Of a DNA stretch of 54,597 nt, positions 34,893 to 42,921 are shown in pieces (within the stretch, counting starts at the first letter, position 1; each line of letters starts with the position of its first letter). Source of the stretch: JBFMGS01 sp040752635 (lineage in GTDB: Bacteria > Bacillota > SHA-98 > UBA4971); the NCBI GenBank assembly GCA_040752635.1, contig JBFMGS010000009.1:1-54597 (forward strand). Direction: 5' to 3'. The position numbers and the translations under genes were made by a program. The notes under the pieces are model-generated. The model made no database searches. It saw nothing but the letters and a program-made list of their open reading frames with translations, and had not been told where the DNA came from.

Positions 34893-34948
34893 TGCCGACC
34901 CTCATTGCCAGAGAACGAAGTGACGTCATGGATCGTGTCCTCGTGTCC

Positions 34949-34977
34949 TTGACACGCCGGCCAGGGTGTATTAGAAT
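34949..34977 (+). promoter_or_regulatory. Sigma-A promoter of rplM-rpsI
   Basis: TTGACA (34949-34954), a spacer of 17, TAGAAT (34972-34977, 5/6). Transcription would start near 34984, giving an 80-nt leader. Confidence 0.85.
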
Positions 34978-34990
34978 ATGGTTCGGGGCT

Positions 34991-35019
34991 TGCGGCCCAC
35001 ATTTGTTTCTCGGGCCGCA
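34991..35019 (+). promoter_or_regulatory. Leader hairpin of rplM (candidate L13-type leader)
   Basis: TGCGGCCC (34991-34998) pairs with GGGCCGCA (35012-35019), with a 13-nt loop, about 8 nt after the predicted transcription start and 45 nt before the rplM ATG. Firmicutes rplM mRNAs are known to carry a structured L13 leader (Rfam L13_leader). The position fits, but I cannot test the match to the model. Confidence 0.5.
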
Positions 35020-35063
35020 GTTTGCGGACAGTTTCACCTGAAGGTTTCGCGGGGGGATCTCAT

Positions 35064-35725
35064 ATGGGGAGCAGTGGGCCACGGCCCGAGGCGGGAGCAG
35101 GAGCGTGGTATGTGGTTGATGCCGAGGGGAAGACCCTTGGCAGGCTCGCAAGCCAGGTTGCGAAGGTATTGCGAGGCAAGCACAAGCCCACCTACACGCC
35201 GTATTTGGACACGGGCGACCACGTGATAGTCATCAACGCGGAAAAGGTCAAGGTCACCGGCAACAAGGCGAAGGCGAAGATGTACTACAGGCACACCGGC
35301 TGGCCTGGGGGCTTGAGGGCTGTCCCTTACGATGTCATGATATCGAAAAAGCCCGAGGCGGNNNNNNNNNNNNNNNNNNNNNNNNNNNNNNNNNNNNNNN
35401 NNNNNNNNNNNNNNNNNNNNNNNNNNNNNNNNNNNNNNNNNNNNNNNNNNNNNNNNNNNNNAACGCGGAAAAGGTCAAGGTCACCGGCAACAAGGCGAAG
35501 GCGAAGATGTACTACAGGCACACCGGCTGGCCTGGGGGCTTGAGGGCTGTCCCTTACGATGTCATGATATCGAAAAAGCCCGAGGCGGTGATAGAGCACG
35601 CCGTAAAGGGGATGCTGCCGCACAACCGGCTTGGGCGGGCGCTTGGGAAAAAGCTGAAGGTTTACCGGGGTGCGGACCATCCGCATGCCGCGCAGAAACC
35701 TAAGCCCCTTGAGATCGTGGAATAA
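35064..35725 (+). CDS. rplM: 50S ribosomal protein L13, interrupted by a false gap
   Basis: L13 is an early 50S assembly protein. The part before the gap reads WYVVDAEGKTLGRLASQVAKVLRGKHKPTY and on to ISKKPEA; the part after it repeats the same residues and continues VIEHAVKGMLPHNRLGRALGKKLKVYRG to the end PLEIVE. Joining 35064-35361 to 35589-35725 gives an intact frame of 144 residues, the normal length. The ATG at 35064 follows GGGGGGAT. The N-terminus (MGSSGPRPEAGAGA) is unlike the usual L13 start. It is transcribed with rpsI. Confidence 0.93.
35235..35361 (+). repeat. 127-base contig-end overlap, left copy (gap 3)
   Basis: Internal part of rplM, identical to 35462-35588. An assembly artefact. 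Confidence 0.95.
35362..35461. other. Artificial assembly gap 3 (100 N)
   Basis: Exactly 100 N inside rplM. Removal with one 127-base copy restores the reading frame, which is direct proof that the gap holds no missing sequence. Confidence 0.96.
35462..35588 (+). repeat. 127-base contig-end overlap, right copy (gap 3)
   Basis: Identical to 35235-35361. Confidence 0.95.
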
Positions 35726-35770
35726 GGAAACATTCGCAAGGCAGGCAGAGGACGGGAAGGGGGGTAAGAC

Positions 35771-36178
35771 GTGGCACTGGCAGGTATTAGGCAAATAGAA
35801 GGGCCGGCTACAGGCAGGCGCAAGTGCTCGGTGGCGAGGGTCCAGTTGAGGCCGGGGCGCGGAGAAATCGTCGTCAACGGGAAACCCGTATCCGAGTATT
35901 TCGGGCGCAAGATCCTGGAGATCATGGTGCGGCGGCCTCTTGTAGTTACGGAGACCACCGATAAGTTTGATGTTGTTGCGAAGGTTGAGGGGGGCGGGCC
36001 AACAGGCCAGGCAGGCGCTGTTAGGCACGGCATTGCGAGAGCTCTTCTCGAGATAGACCCCGAACTACGCGCGCCTCTCAAGAAGGCGGGCCTCCTTACG
36101 CGCGATCCACGGATGAAGGAGCGGCGCAAGTACGGTCTCAAGAAAGCGCGCAAGGCTCCGCAATACTCAAAGAGGTAA
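35771..36178 (+). CDS. rpsI: 30S ribosomal protein S9
   Basis: S9 reaches the P-site tRNA with its C-terminal tail, visible here as KKARKAPQYSKR. The 135 residues include TGRRKCSVARVQLRPGRGEIVVNG and GGGPTGQAGAVRHGIARALLEIDP. The GTG start at 35771 follows GAAGGGGGG. It is the last gene of the rplM-rpsI transcript and is followed by a terminator. Confidence 0.97.
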   Translation: MALAGIRQIEGPATGRRKCSVARVQLRPGRGEIVVNGKPVSEYFGRKILEIMVRRPLVVTETTDKFDVVAKVEGGGPTGQAGAVRHGIARALLEIDPELRAPLKKAGLLTRDPRMKERRKYGLKKARKAPQYSKR

Positions 36179-36199
36179 GGTTCTGTTTTGCGTTCCATG

Positions 36200-36245
36200 C
36201 CGGGCGTCCCACCCCGATTGGGGGGCGGCGGCCGGTTTTTGTTTT
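36200..36245 (+). terminator. Terminator after rpsI
   Basis: A GC-rich imperfect hairpin with tip CCCC-GATT-GGGG, base-paired out to CCGG at 36200 and 36235, is followed by TTTTTGTTTT. It serves the + strand; no T-run is seen for the convergent minus-strand gene. Confidence 0.8.
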
Positions 36246-36270
36246 CTGCTTGGATCTCGTTATTGGACAA

Positions 36271-37944
36271 TCAGGCGAGCGTCTTGAGTTCCTCGATAAC
36301 TTCCCCGGCAAGTCGCGACTGCTCTTCGGCTGACCTTGCCTGGCTTGTGATGCCGTCTGCCAGCGCCTCGCTTGCATCGATGGCCTGCCGGGCGCTTTCT
36401 GCAAGTTCCTGCATATCGCCAGCAAGCTCGCCGGCCTGCCTTGCGACCTGGTGTGCAGATCCCAGGATCTCGGCCATGGCGTTCTGAACCAGTTCAGCTT
36501 CGCCCGCACCCTTGTTGGCCGCATCTTTCACCTCATCCATCAGGCGGAGGATCTCATCGAAAGAGCTCTGTATCTCCCGAAAGACCTCTTCCACGCGAGA
36601 GGACTGACGCAACAGGCCGCGAACGCGCTCTATCGAAGCGCCGAGAGATCTTACTACATCCAGCGTGGACGCTTTTATCCCGTCTAACAGCTTCTTGACC
36701 TCGTCTGCCGCGGTGGCGCTCATCTGTGCAAGGCTTCCGATTTCTTGAGCGACCCTGCCGAATTCCCGGCCTCCCTCACCTGACCTCGCGGATGCTATTC
36801 TTGCGTCAAGCGCAATGAGTTCTGTCTGATCCGCGATGTTCGTTATGCTCTGCAGCACCGCGTCAATGCGATCCATTTGCTCTTGCAGTTCGTCCACGTG
36901 GTTGCCGGCCTCTGCTGCCGTCCTGACGTTGCTATGCACCATAACAATAGTCTCGCGGATTACAGCACTCGCAACAGCCAGTCTTCGGCCTAGAGACGAT
37001 ACGGTGGACCGGGTCTTGTCGGCGGCCCTGGCTGTGACCTGGGTGCGATCTGCCAGCATACCTGCAGCATCGGCCCCGGTCTCCATTTGAGACGCTATCC
37101 GCTGGGATGCTTCGCTCGAGACCCGGCTCATCTCAACCACACCGTGGAAAGCGCGGAGCACCGCCTGGAGAGCCGCCTGCGTCCTGCCCGCCGAAACCTG
37201 CATCCCGCCTGACACGCGTGCAGACCTTTCGCTTTCACTGTGAGCCGCGTCTGCGACCTGCCGGATCCTCTTCGACACGTCAACCAGCGTTCTCACGATC
37301 ACTCTGGATATCAAGAGCCCGAATATGAAGGCAAAAGCAAAAGCCAGAGCTACTCCTACCTTAAGGATCATGGAAAGGCGTTCCGTGCGCGCGAGCCTGG
37401 GTCCTATCTGTTCCCATATCCTGAGTTGCACGTGCTCGGAGCGGCTGATGAGCCACTCACCTTTCCCGGACAAGGCTCTCAGCAAGAGGTACATTCTCCC
37501 GGGGTCTGTTTCTCGCTGCATGTTTAGGAGCACGTCGGTATACTCCCCGGCAGCTTCGCCTATGTCGTTCAGCATCGGCAGGATTGTGTGCACTTTCTTG
37601 TCGGGGTGGTGAGAGAGGAGTTCCTGGAGGCTTCCTATAAGCATTTTCACCTCATTGAGCTGGTCCTGTGGCCTCTCGACCTTCCCGCCACCGGCGATTA
37701 TGAGGTAAACGTTGCCGGTGGTCTGGTAAATCTTCTTGGAGATCTCGCCGCTCAATTGGATGGCGGATACATCGTAGGTGTTGATCTGGTGAAGAACGGC
37801 TGTCAGGCTCGATATGGCGTAGAATGTGAGCACGCTCAGGACAAGCGTGGACCACACGATTGCCGTAAATCCCAGGTGGACCCGCTGTGTCACTCGCATG
37901 ACCGGCTTCTTGCGACCATCCTGCACGCCACGACCCCCATCCAT
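36271..37944 (-). CDS. Methyl-accepting chemotaxis-type receptor with divergent signalling tip
   Basis: A protein of 557 residues: membrane segment at about 24-46, an extracytoplasmic four-helix-like sensor, a second membrane segment at about 193-215, a HAMP-like region and a long coiled-coil cytoplasmic domain. The hairpin tip reads ITNIADQTELIALDARIASA near residues 367-386. The usual tip has DQTNLLALNAAIEAARAGE, so two Asn and the conserved Glu are replaced. It may signal through an unusual partner or be non-chemotactic. It ends the minus-strand sugar cluster, 92 nt after the second binding protein, and probably senses its ligand. The start could also be at MRVTQRVHLGF (residue 16). Confidence 0.85.
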   Translation of the reverse strand: MDGGRGVQDGRKKPVMRVTQRVHLGFTAIVWSTLVLSVLTFYAISSLTAVLHQINTYDVSAIQLSGEISKKIYQTTGNVYLIIAGGGKVERPQDQLNEVKMLIGSLQELLSHHPDKKVHTILPMLNDIGEAAGEYTDVLLNMQRETDPGRMYLLLRALSGKGEWLISRSEHVQLRIWEQIGPRLARTERLSMILKVGVALAFAFAFIFGLLISRVIVRTLVDVSKRIRQVADAAHSESERSARVSGGMQVSAGRTQAALQAVLRAFHGVVEMSRVSSEASQRIASQMETGADAAGMLADRTQVTARAADKTRSTVSSLGRRLAVASAVIRETIVMVHSNVRTAAEAGNHVDELQEQMDRIDAVLQSITNIADQTELIALDARIASARSGEGGREFGRVAQEIGSLAQMSATAADEVKKLLDGIKASTLDVVRSLGASIERVRGLLRQSSRVEEVFREIQSSFDEILRLMDEVKDAANKGAGEAELVQNAMAEILGSAHQVARQAGELAGDMQELAESARQAIDASEALADGITSQARSAEEQSRLAGEVIEELKTLA

Positions 37945-38036
37945 CTCACTTCGTTCTCGTCAGGTGTCCGCAATTTACCCCCGCCAGCGCGAGCGCCACT
38001 GCAGACTCGGATGCTTCGGGTGCTAAAGAAGCCACC

Positions 38037-39356
38037 TTACGGCAGGTGGCTGATTCGCTCTGCCGCCGCATCGAGCGCTTCCTGGGGCGACATGGTGCCC
38101 TCGAGCGCGGCGTGGATAAACCTTTGCATGATTGCGGATATCTCCTGGTATCTAGTGAGCTTCGGTCGGTGGTGCAGCCACCTCATCTGCTCCAGCTTGA
38201 CATGGAGCGACGGGTCTTTCGCCCGAACTTCCGGGCTTGACTGAAGGGAAGTCCACACCGGTACTTCCTCCAGGAATCGTCCCTGGACCGCAGGGCTTGT
38301 CATGAACTCTATGTATTGCCAGGCCTCGGGTTTATGAGAGGAATTGGCCATCACGGCAAGGCCCTGAAACCCGCTGACCGACGAGGAAACCTGCCCGGTC
38401 CTGGCTCTGACGGTCTCCGCTACGGGCAACAGCCCCATCTTGGCCTTCCCCGCGACCTGGGACACGCGTTGATCGTTCATGAGAGCATTGAGAAACGTCC
38501 AGTTCGGCGCAAAGGCGGCTCTTCCAGCGATAAACATGTCTTTCACGACAAGCTCGTCAGCCGTGAGCGCAAGAGGGTTTACAAGGCCCTCACGAACCCA
38601 CCTCGTCATAGTATTGAGCGCAAGCACCCCTGGCCCCTGGTTGAAGACAGGCTCGTTTTTGGAATTGAAGACTTCGCCTCCGTAAGCCCCTGTGAGCCAC
38701 ACGTACTCGCAAACAAGCCCCTCCTTCTGGTTCCAGGAGGCGATCATCGGGTACTCAACTATGCCCTTGCGCTTTAGCACGCGCATTTGCGTCTCCATCT
38801 CTTCAATCGTCTGTGGCGGGCCTTCGAAGCCTGCCAGGCTGAGCATGTGCTGGTTGTAGAAGAGGAAATGGAGGTTTGCGAGGAAGGGCATTGCCCAGAT
38901 GCGTCCATCATACTCGAAAGCGTTGAGGATGGAAGGTGAAATGTCCTGCTTTGCCCTTTGTGCCAGGCCGCGGTCGAGTGGCGCTACATACTTCTTCCTG
39001 GCAAACTCTGCGACCCAGATTAAATCGACCAGTACCACATCGTAAGTAGCGACAGGGGACGTAGCCGAGGTCACGATCTTCTGGTACTCCTCATCGTACC
39101 GGACAATGTTGAGGACAACTTCGATTCCGGAATTCTGCGTAAACTCGCGCGTCATTCCTTCGAACTGCTCGGGCTGGTATCCGGCCTGTGCCATGTAGAT
39201 GACATTCAACCTGGCCGCGGCCTGACCTGCGCCACCGGACACGCGCGCGTTGGAGAAGAACATCGTAACTTGCGCCAGGGCCGCCGCAAAAACGTAGACC
39301 AACAGCATACGGGCTCTACGGGTTATGAGCAGGCAACCCAAGCCGGGGATCTGCAC
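38037..39356 (-). CDS. ABC sugar transporter substrate-binding protein (second copy)
   Basis: An extracellular family-1 solute-binding protein, 439 residues. After an N-terminal membrane segment (MLLVYVFAAALAQVTMFF) it reads LNVIYMAQAGYQPEQFEGM, nearly the same as the protein encoded at 42922-44178. Both also share WNQKEGLVCEYVWLTGA and HHRPK near the C-terminus. There is no clear lipobox, so it may be anchored by the signal segment. GTG 39356 has AAGGAGG 7 nt upstream and lies 36 nt after the ROK gene. Its position beside the receptor gene suggests it could present ligand to that receptor rather than to the permeases. Confidence 0.88.
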   Translation of the reverse strand: MQIPGLGCLLITRRARMLLVYVFAAALAQVTMFFSNARVSGGAGQAAARLNVIYMAQAGYQPEQFEGMTREFTQNSGIEVVLNIVRYDEEYQKIVTSATSPVATYDVVLVDLIWVAEFARKKYVAPLDRGLAQRAKQDISPSILNAFEYDGRIWAMPFLANLHFLFYNQHMLSLAGFEGPPQTIEEMETQMRVLKRKGIVEYPMIASWNQKEGLVCEYVWLTGAYGGEVFNSKNEPVFNQGPGVLALNTMTRWVREGLVNPLALTADELVVKDMFIAGRAAFAPNWTFLNALMNDQRVSQVAGKAKMGLLPVAETVRARTGQVSSSVSGFQGLAVMANSSHKPEAWQYIEFMTSPAVQGRFLEEVPVWTSLQSSPEVRAKDPSLHVKLEQMRWLHHRPKLTRYQEISAIMQRFIHAALEGTMSPQEALDAAAERISHLP

Positions 39357-39392
39357 TTTCACCCCTCCTTCGTATGCCTTTAGCACGCACTC

Positions 39393-40649
39393 TCACGCAT
39401 ACGCCATGATGCTGGGAGATTCAAATACCCGCGTTAGCACCAGGCTCGCCGCGCCGACCACGCAGGCATCCTCCCCAAGTGTAGAGAGGACGATGTTGAC
39501 GTCTTTAGCCAGGGCCGGCCAGGCTCGCCGTCGCGCAGTCTCCCTGGCGCTTTGAAAAAAGAGATCACTCCCGAGGGCGAGCTGCCCACCGATGACAATG
39601 AGCTCCGGGTTAAAGCAGTTCACGAGGTTTGCCAGGCCGATCCCAACATACCTGCCGCTCTCTTCGATTATTGCCCGGGCATGAGGATCCCCTCTGGCTG
39701 CAGCTTCAAGCACCACATCCATGGTTATCGCCTCAATGTCGCCACCTGCGAGGTCCCGGCAGAGCGTCTTTGCGCCGCGCTTCAAATCACTTATCATCTT
39801 GCGAGCGATGGCCGTTCCCGAGGCCATCACGTCCAGGCAACCGAAATTGCCGCACTTGCACTGGGGTCCGTCGATGTCCACCGTCATGTGACCAAACTCT
39901 CCAGCGCCGTCGTTGCGGCCCCTGTACAGCTGGTCATCGATGACTATGCCCCCGCCAAAGCCATAATCGGCCATAATGTAAAGAAAGCTGGAGTAACCCT
40001 TCGCCGCGCCAAACCATTTCTCGCCCCATGCCGCAGCGTTTGCATCGTTGTCCACCAGGATGTCATGGTGAAGCTCGCCTTCAAGCGCGGTCTTAAGGGA
40101 AAATCCGCCCCAACCCGGCATGTGCGGTGAGGCCAGGATCGTCCCGGTCGAGGTGTCAACCGGTCCAGGGTACACCACGCCTACGCCGAGGACTCTCTCC
40201 GGCGGCACCTGGGCCCTCTGGATGATCTCGTGGACGGCAGACGCAATGTGGGCCAGATTCCTGCGCGGGCCTTCCTGCCACTCGAGGGGTCTTTCCGCCC
40301 TCGCAAGCACGCGGGCATCGAGGTCCGTAAGGCATACGCGCATGCGGCCCACTTCGATGGACGCACCGCAGGCAACATACACACCCCGGTTCAATTCAAG
40401 CATCATGGGCTGCCTGCCTCCCGTGGAGTCGCCAAGGCCCACCTCCCGGACAAAGCCCTCCGAGATGAGGTCGTTCACGATGGATGATACGGTGGCAGGG
40501 TAGAGCTGGCTCATCCTGGCTGCGTCTGCCCGCGAGATGGGGCCGTGCTGCCTCACGATGTTCAAGACGATATTGCGATTGATGCTCTTCACGAGCTTCT
40601 GGTTGCCTTTTCGAACAGCCCCGCTTTTGAACCGCAGTGACCCTGTCAA
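39393..40649 (-). CDS. ROK-family transcriptional regulator
   Basis: A sugar-responsive repressor of the NagC/XylR type, 418 residues. The N-terminal winged helix is ISRADAARMSQLYPATVSSI (near residue 40), and the C-terminal ROK sugar-kinase-like domain has DNDANAAAWGEKWFGAAKG and the zinc motif CKCGNFGCLD. The effector sugar is unknown. TTG 40649 has AAAAGGAG upstream; an ATG at 40778 would add 43 residues without similarity. It lies between the permeases and the second binding protein and probably controls this cluster. Confidence 0.88.
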   Translation of the reverse strand: MTGSLRFKSGAVRKGNQKLVKSINRNIVLNIVRQHGPISRADAARMSQLYPATVSSIVNDLISEGFVREVGLGDSTGGRQPMMLELNRGVYVACGASIEVGRMRVCLTDLDARVLARAERPLEWQEGPRRNLAHIASAVHEIIQRAQVPPERVLGVGVVYPGPVDTSTGTILASPHMPGWGGFSLKTALEGELHHDILVDNDANAAAWGEKWFGAAKGYSSFLYIMADYGFGGGIVIDDQLYRGRNDGAGEFGHMTVDIDGPQCKCGNFGCLDVMASGTAIARKMISDLKRGAKTLCRDLAGGDIEAITMDVVLEAAARGDPHARAIIEESGRYVGIGLANLVNCFNPELIVIGGQLALGSDLFFQSARETARRRAWPALAKDVNIVLSTLGEDACVVGAASLVLTRVFESPSIMAYA

Positions 40650-40727
40650 TGCACTGACGCTCCTTTTGCCGGCGATGCGGCACGGCCTCGTCGCCTTGTC
40701 CACGAGTCTCGGTTGAAGATCACATTC

Positions 40728-40756
40728 TTCATACAATGGCAAAAGTCCTTCATCAA
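40728..40756 (-). promoter_or_regulatory. Possible promoter of the ROK gene
   Basis: On the minus strand TTGATG (40756-40751), a spacer of 17 and TATGAA (40733-40728), each a 4/6 match. It lies in the 182-nt gap between the second permease and the ROK gene. Weak support. Confidence 0.35.
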
Positions 40757-40831
40757 GGCATGCAAGCGTCCAGGGCACCAGGTTTCACGGGAGGTTATCG
40801 ATGAGACCGTGCCGCTGTCCAAAGCCTGCTG

Positions 40832-41737
40832 TCAGCCCTTGACGCTCCCCGATGTCAGACCTCGTACGATGAATCTCTGGAACAAGAGTGCCAGGACAAC
40901 CGGGGGAATAGCCGCCATGACGCCTGCTGCGGAGATCTGGTCGTAAGCGGTTATATACTGGCTTCCCAGCTCGGCGATGAAGAGCGGCAGGGTGATAGCG
41001 TTGTTGGACCTGGTGAAGATGAGAGCCAGCAGGAACTCATCCCAGGCCAGCAGAAAAGAGAGTATGCCCGTAGCCACAAGGCCAGGAGAACACAGGGGTA
41101 GCACTACCCGCCAGAGGGCCTGCAGTCTCGTGCACCCGTCGATGCGCGCAGCTTCTTCGAGTTCCGCGGGGATGGTGAGGAAGAAGCCTCTCATTATCCA
41201 GATCACAAATCCCAGGATGAACGTGGTGTAGAGGATGACCAGGTTGAGCTTGGTATCAAATAAGTGGAGGGACGATCCGATGTTCAAGAGTCCGTAATCG
41301 ATGTATGACACGATGACGAAGAACGGTATTACGAGAGCAATGGTGGGGAGCATCCTGATGGACATGAGCGATAGCACGAGCGTCTTCTTTCCGCGCACGG
41401 GGAGGCGCGCAAGCGCGTACGCCGCAAGCGTACCCGCCACGAGGCAGATGACGGTAACAGAGGTGGCCACAATCATGCTGTTGCGAAGGGCATACACGAA
41501 CCGTTCACCGGTCTGCTTCGACAGGTCGAACATCACCTGGAAATTCGCGAAAGTAGGGTGGCGCGGCAGCCAGTGAGTCGCACGGTCGGATATCAGTTCG
41601 TTGTATGGCGTGATGCTCGAGATTGCAAGCCACGCAACGGGTGCGAGAGTCCACACTACAATCGCTGCGACCGCAATGTAGACCCCTGCGCGCCGCATCC
41701 CCAGGAGTATTCGTCCTCTCTTCCACAAGACACCCAT
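40832..41737 (-). CDS. Carbohydrate ABC transporter permease (MalG type)
   Basis: The inner-membrane permease of a CUT1-type sugar importer, 301 residues with six membrane segments. The EAA loop that docks the ATPase reads ELEEAARIDGCTRLQALWRVVLP. GGAGG lies 7 nt before the ATG. It pairs with the MalF-type permease encoded 111 nt upstream. No ATPase gene accompanies it, as is common in Firmicutes that use a shared MsmX-type ATPase. Confidence 0.93.
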   Translation of the reverse strand: MGVLWKRGRILLGMRRAGVYIAVAAIVVWTLAPVAWLAISSITPYNELISDRATHWLPRHPTFANFQVMFDLSKQTGERFVYALRNSMIVATSVTVICLVAGTLAAYALARLPVRGKKTLVLSLMSIRMLPTIALVIPFFVIVSYIDYGLLNIGSSLHLFDTKLNLVILYTTFILGFVIWIMRGFFLTIPAELEEAARIDGCTRLQALWRVVLPLCSPGLVATGILSFLLAWDEFLLALIFTRSNNAITLPLFIAELGSQYITAYDQISAAGVMAAIPPVVLALLFQRFIVRGLTSGSVKG

Positions 41738-41848
41738 GTCTCTTCCTCCGCGGTTTATGAAGTTTCACAAGGCCCAGGTCGCCACAGGAATCGGCCTAGG
41801 TCAGTAGAGTTCGTATCCCAAGAGTTGCGTGAACTTATCACGACCCAC

Positions 41849-42799
41849 TTAGTATCCTTCCTCAGTGTAAAACAGGCGAATGTATGTGAGCGCAAGCCCG
41901 AGTATAAACAACGCCACAAGGAAAGATAGCGCCGCGCCCTGGCCGAAGTGCAGGAACTTCATCCCGACCTCGTAGGTCAAAACACCCAGCACTCTAATGG
42001 AGTACTGCATTATGATGTATATAATGTCGAACACGCGGAAGAGTTCCATCGTCCGCAGGACCAGCACGACGAGGAGTACTGGCTTGAGCAGCGGCAAGGT
42101 TATCTGCGTGAGCTTCCGCCAGAACCCCGCTCCGTCCACCGTGGCCGCTTCGTACAGGCTATCAGGGACGGTTTGGAGCCCCGCCAGCACCAGAAGAACC
42201 ACAAGCGGGGTCACCTTCCACGTGTCGGCAAGGATGATCATGTTGAGGGCCTTTGTAACGCCCATCCACCTCAAGAACGAGCCCACTATGGGAACACCCT
42301 GGAGCGGCGCGTCGAACCCCAGCCACACGTTGTCGAAAGCCGGAGGGAATATGCGAAGCACCTTCATAAGGCCGTTCAACGCGCCGAACTTGGATCCGGC
42401 GAAGATCCACTCCCACATGCGGGCATTTACCACGGTTGGAACAGCCCACGGGAGGAGGATGACCGCCCGCACGAACGCTCTTCCCACAAAGTTCTCATTC
42501 AGCACGAGCGCCATAGCAATGCCAAGCACGAGTTCTATAGCAAGGGACACCACAGTGAAGTATACGGTCACGCGTACAGCAGGCCAGAAAAGGTCTGACT
42601 GGACAAAGTAATGCGCGTAGTTGGCGATCCCGACGAACTTCATGTTTATGCCGCCTACCATGGGTTCAGCTTGGTGAAAACTCAAGAACAGCGCAAAGAG
42701 TAGCGGGGCGAGGACCACGGTGGCTATCAAAGCGACGCTTGGCGACAGAAGCCACCAGGCGAACCTTTGGCCGTCGGGCTCACGCTTGTCTAAAGCCAT
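41849..42799 (-). CDS. Carbohydrate ABC transporter permease (MalF type)
   Basis: The partner permease, 316 residues with about six membrane segments and the EAA loop SLYEAATVDGAGFWRKLTQITLP. ATG 42799 (MALDKREPDGQRFAWW) has GGAGG 10 nt upstream; a longer frame from 42889 is unlikely. It follows the first binding protein gene by 122 nt. Confidence 0.93.
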   Translation of the reverse strand: MALDKREPDGQRFAWWLLSPSVALIATVVLAPLLFALFLSFHQAEPMVGGINMKFVGIANYAHYFVQSDLFWPAVRVTVYFTVVSLAIELVLGIAMALVLNENFVGRAFVRAVILLPWAVPTVVNARMWEWIFAGSKFGALNGLMKVLRIFPPAFDNVWLGFDAPLQGVPIVGSFLRWMGVTKALNMIILADTWKVTPLVVLLVLAGLQTVPDSLYEAATVDGAGFWRKLTQITLPLLKPVLLVVLVLRTMELFRVFDIIYIIMQYSIRVLGVLTYEVGMKFLHFGQGAALSFLVALFILGLALTYIRLFYTEEGY

Positions 42800-42921
42800 G
42801 CCGAGATAACCTCCATCTGGTTTTTCGCTCGATGCCAGTGTGACGACAGCAGGGAAGGGCCCGCGCGAGGACCGCGGCGGAGGCGCCACGGCCCTCGCGC
42901 CCTCACATCACGGTCATATAC

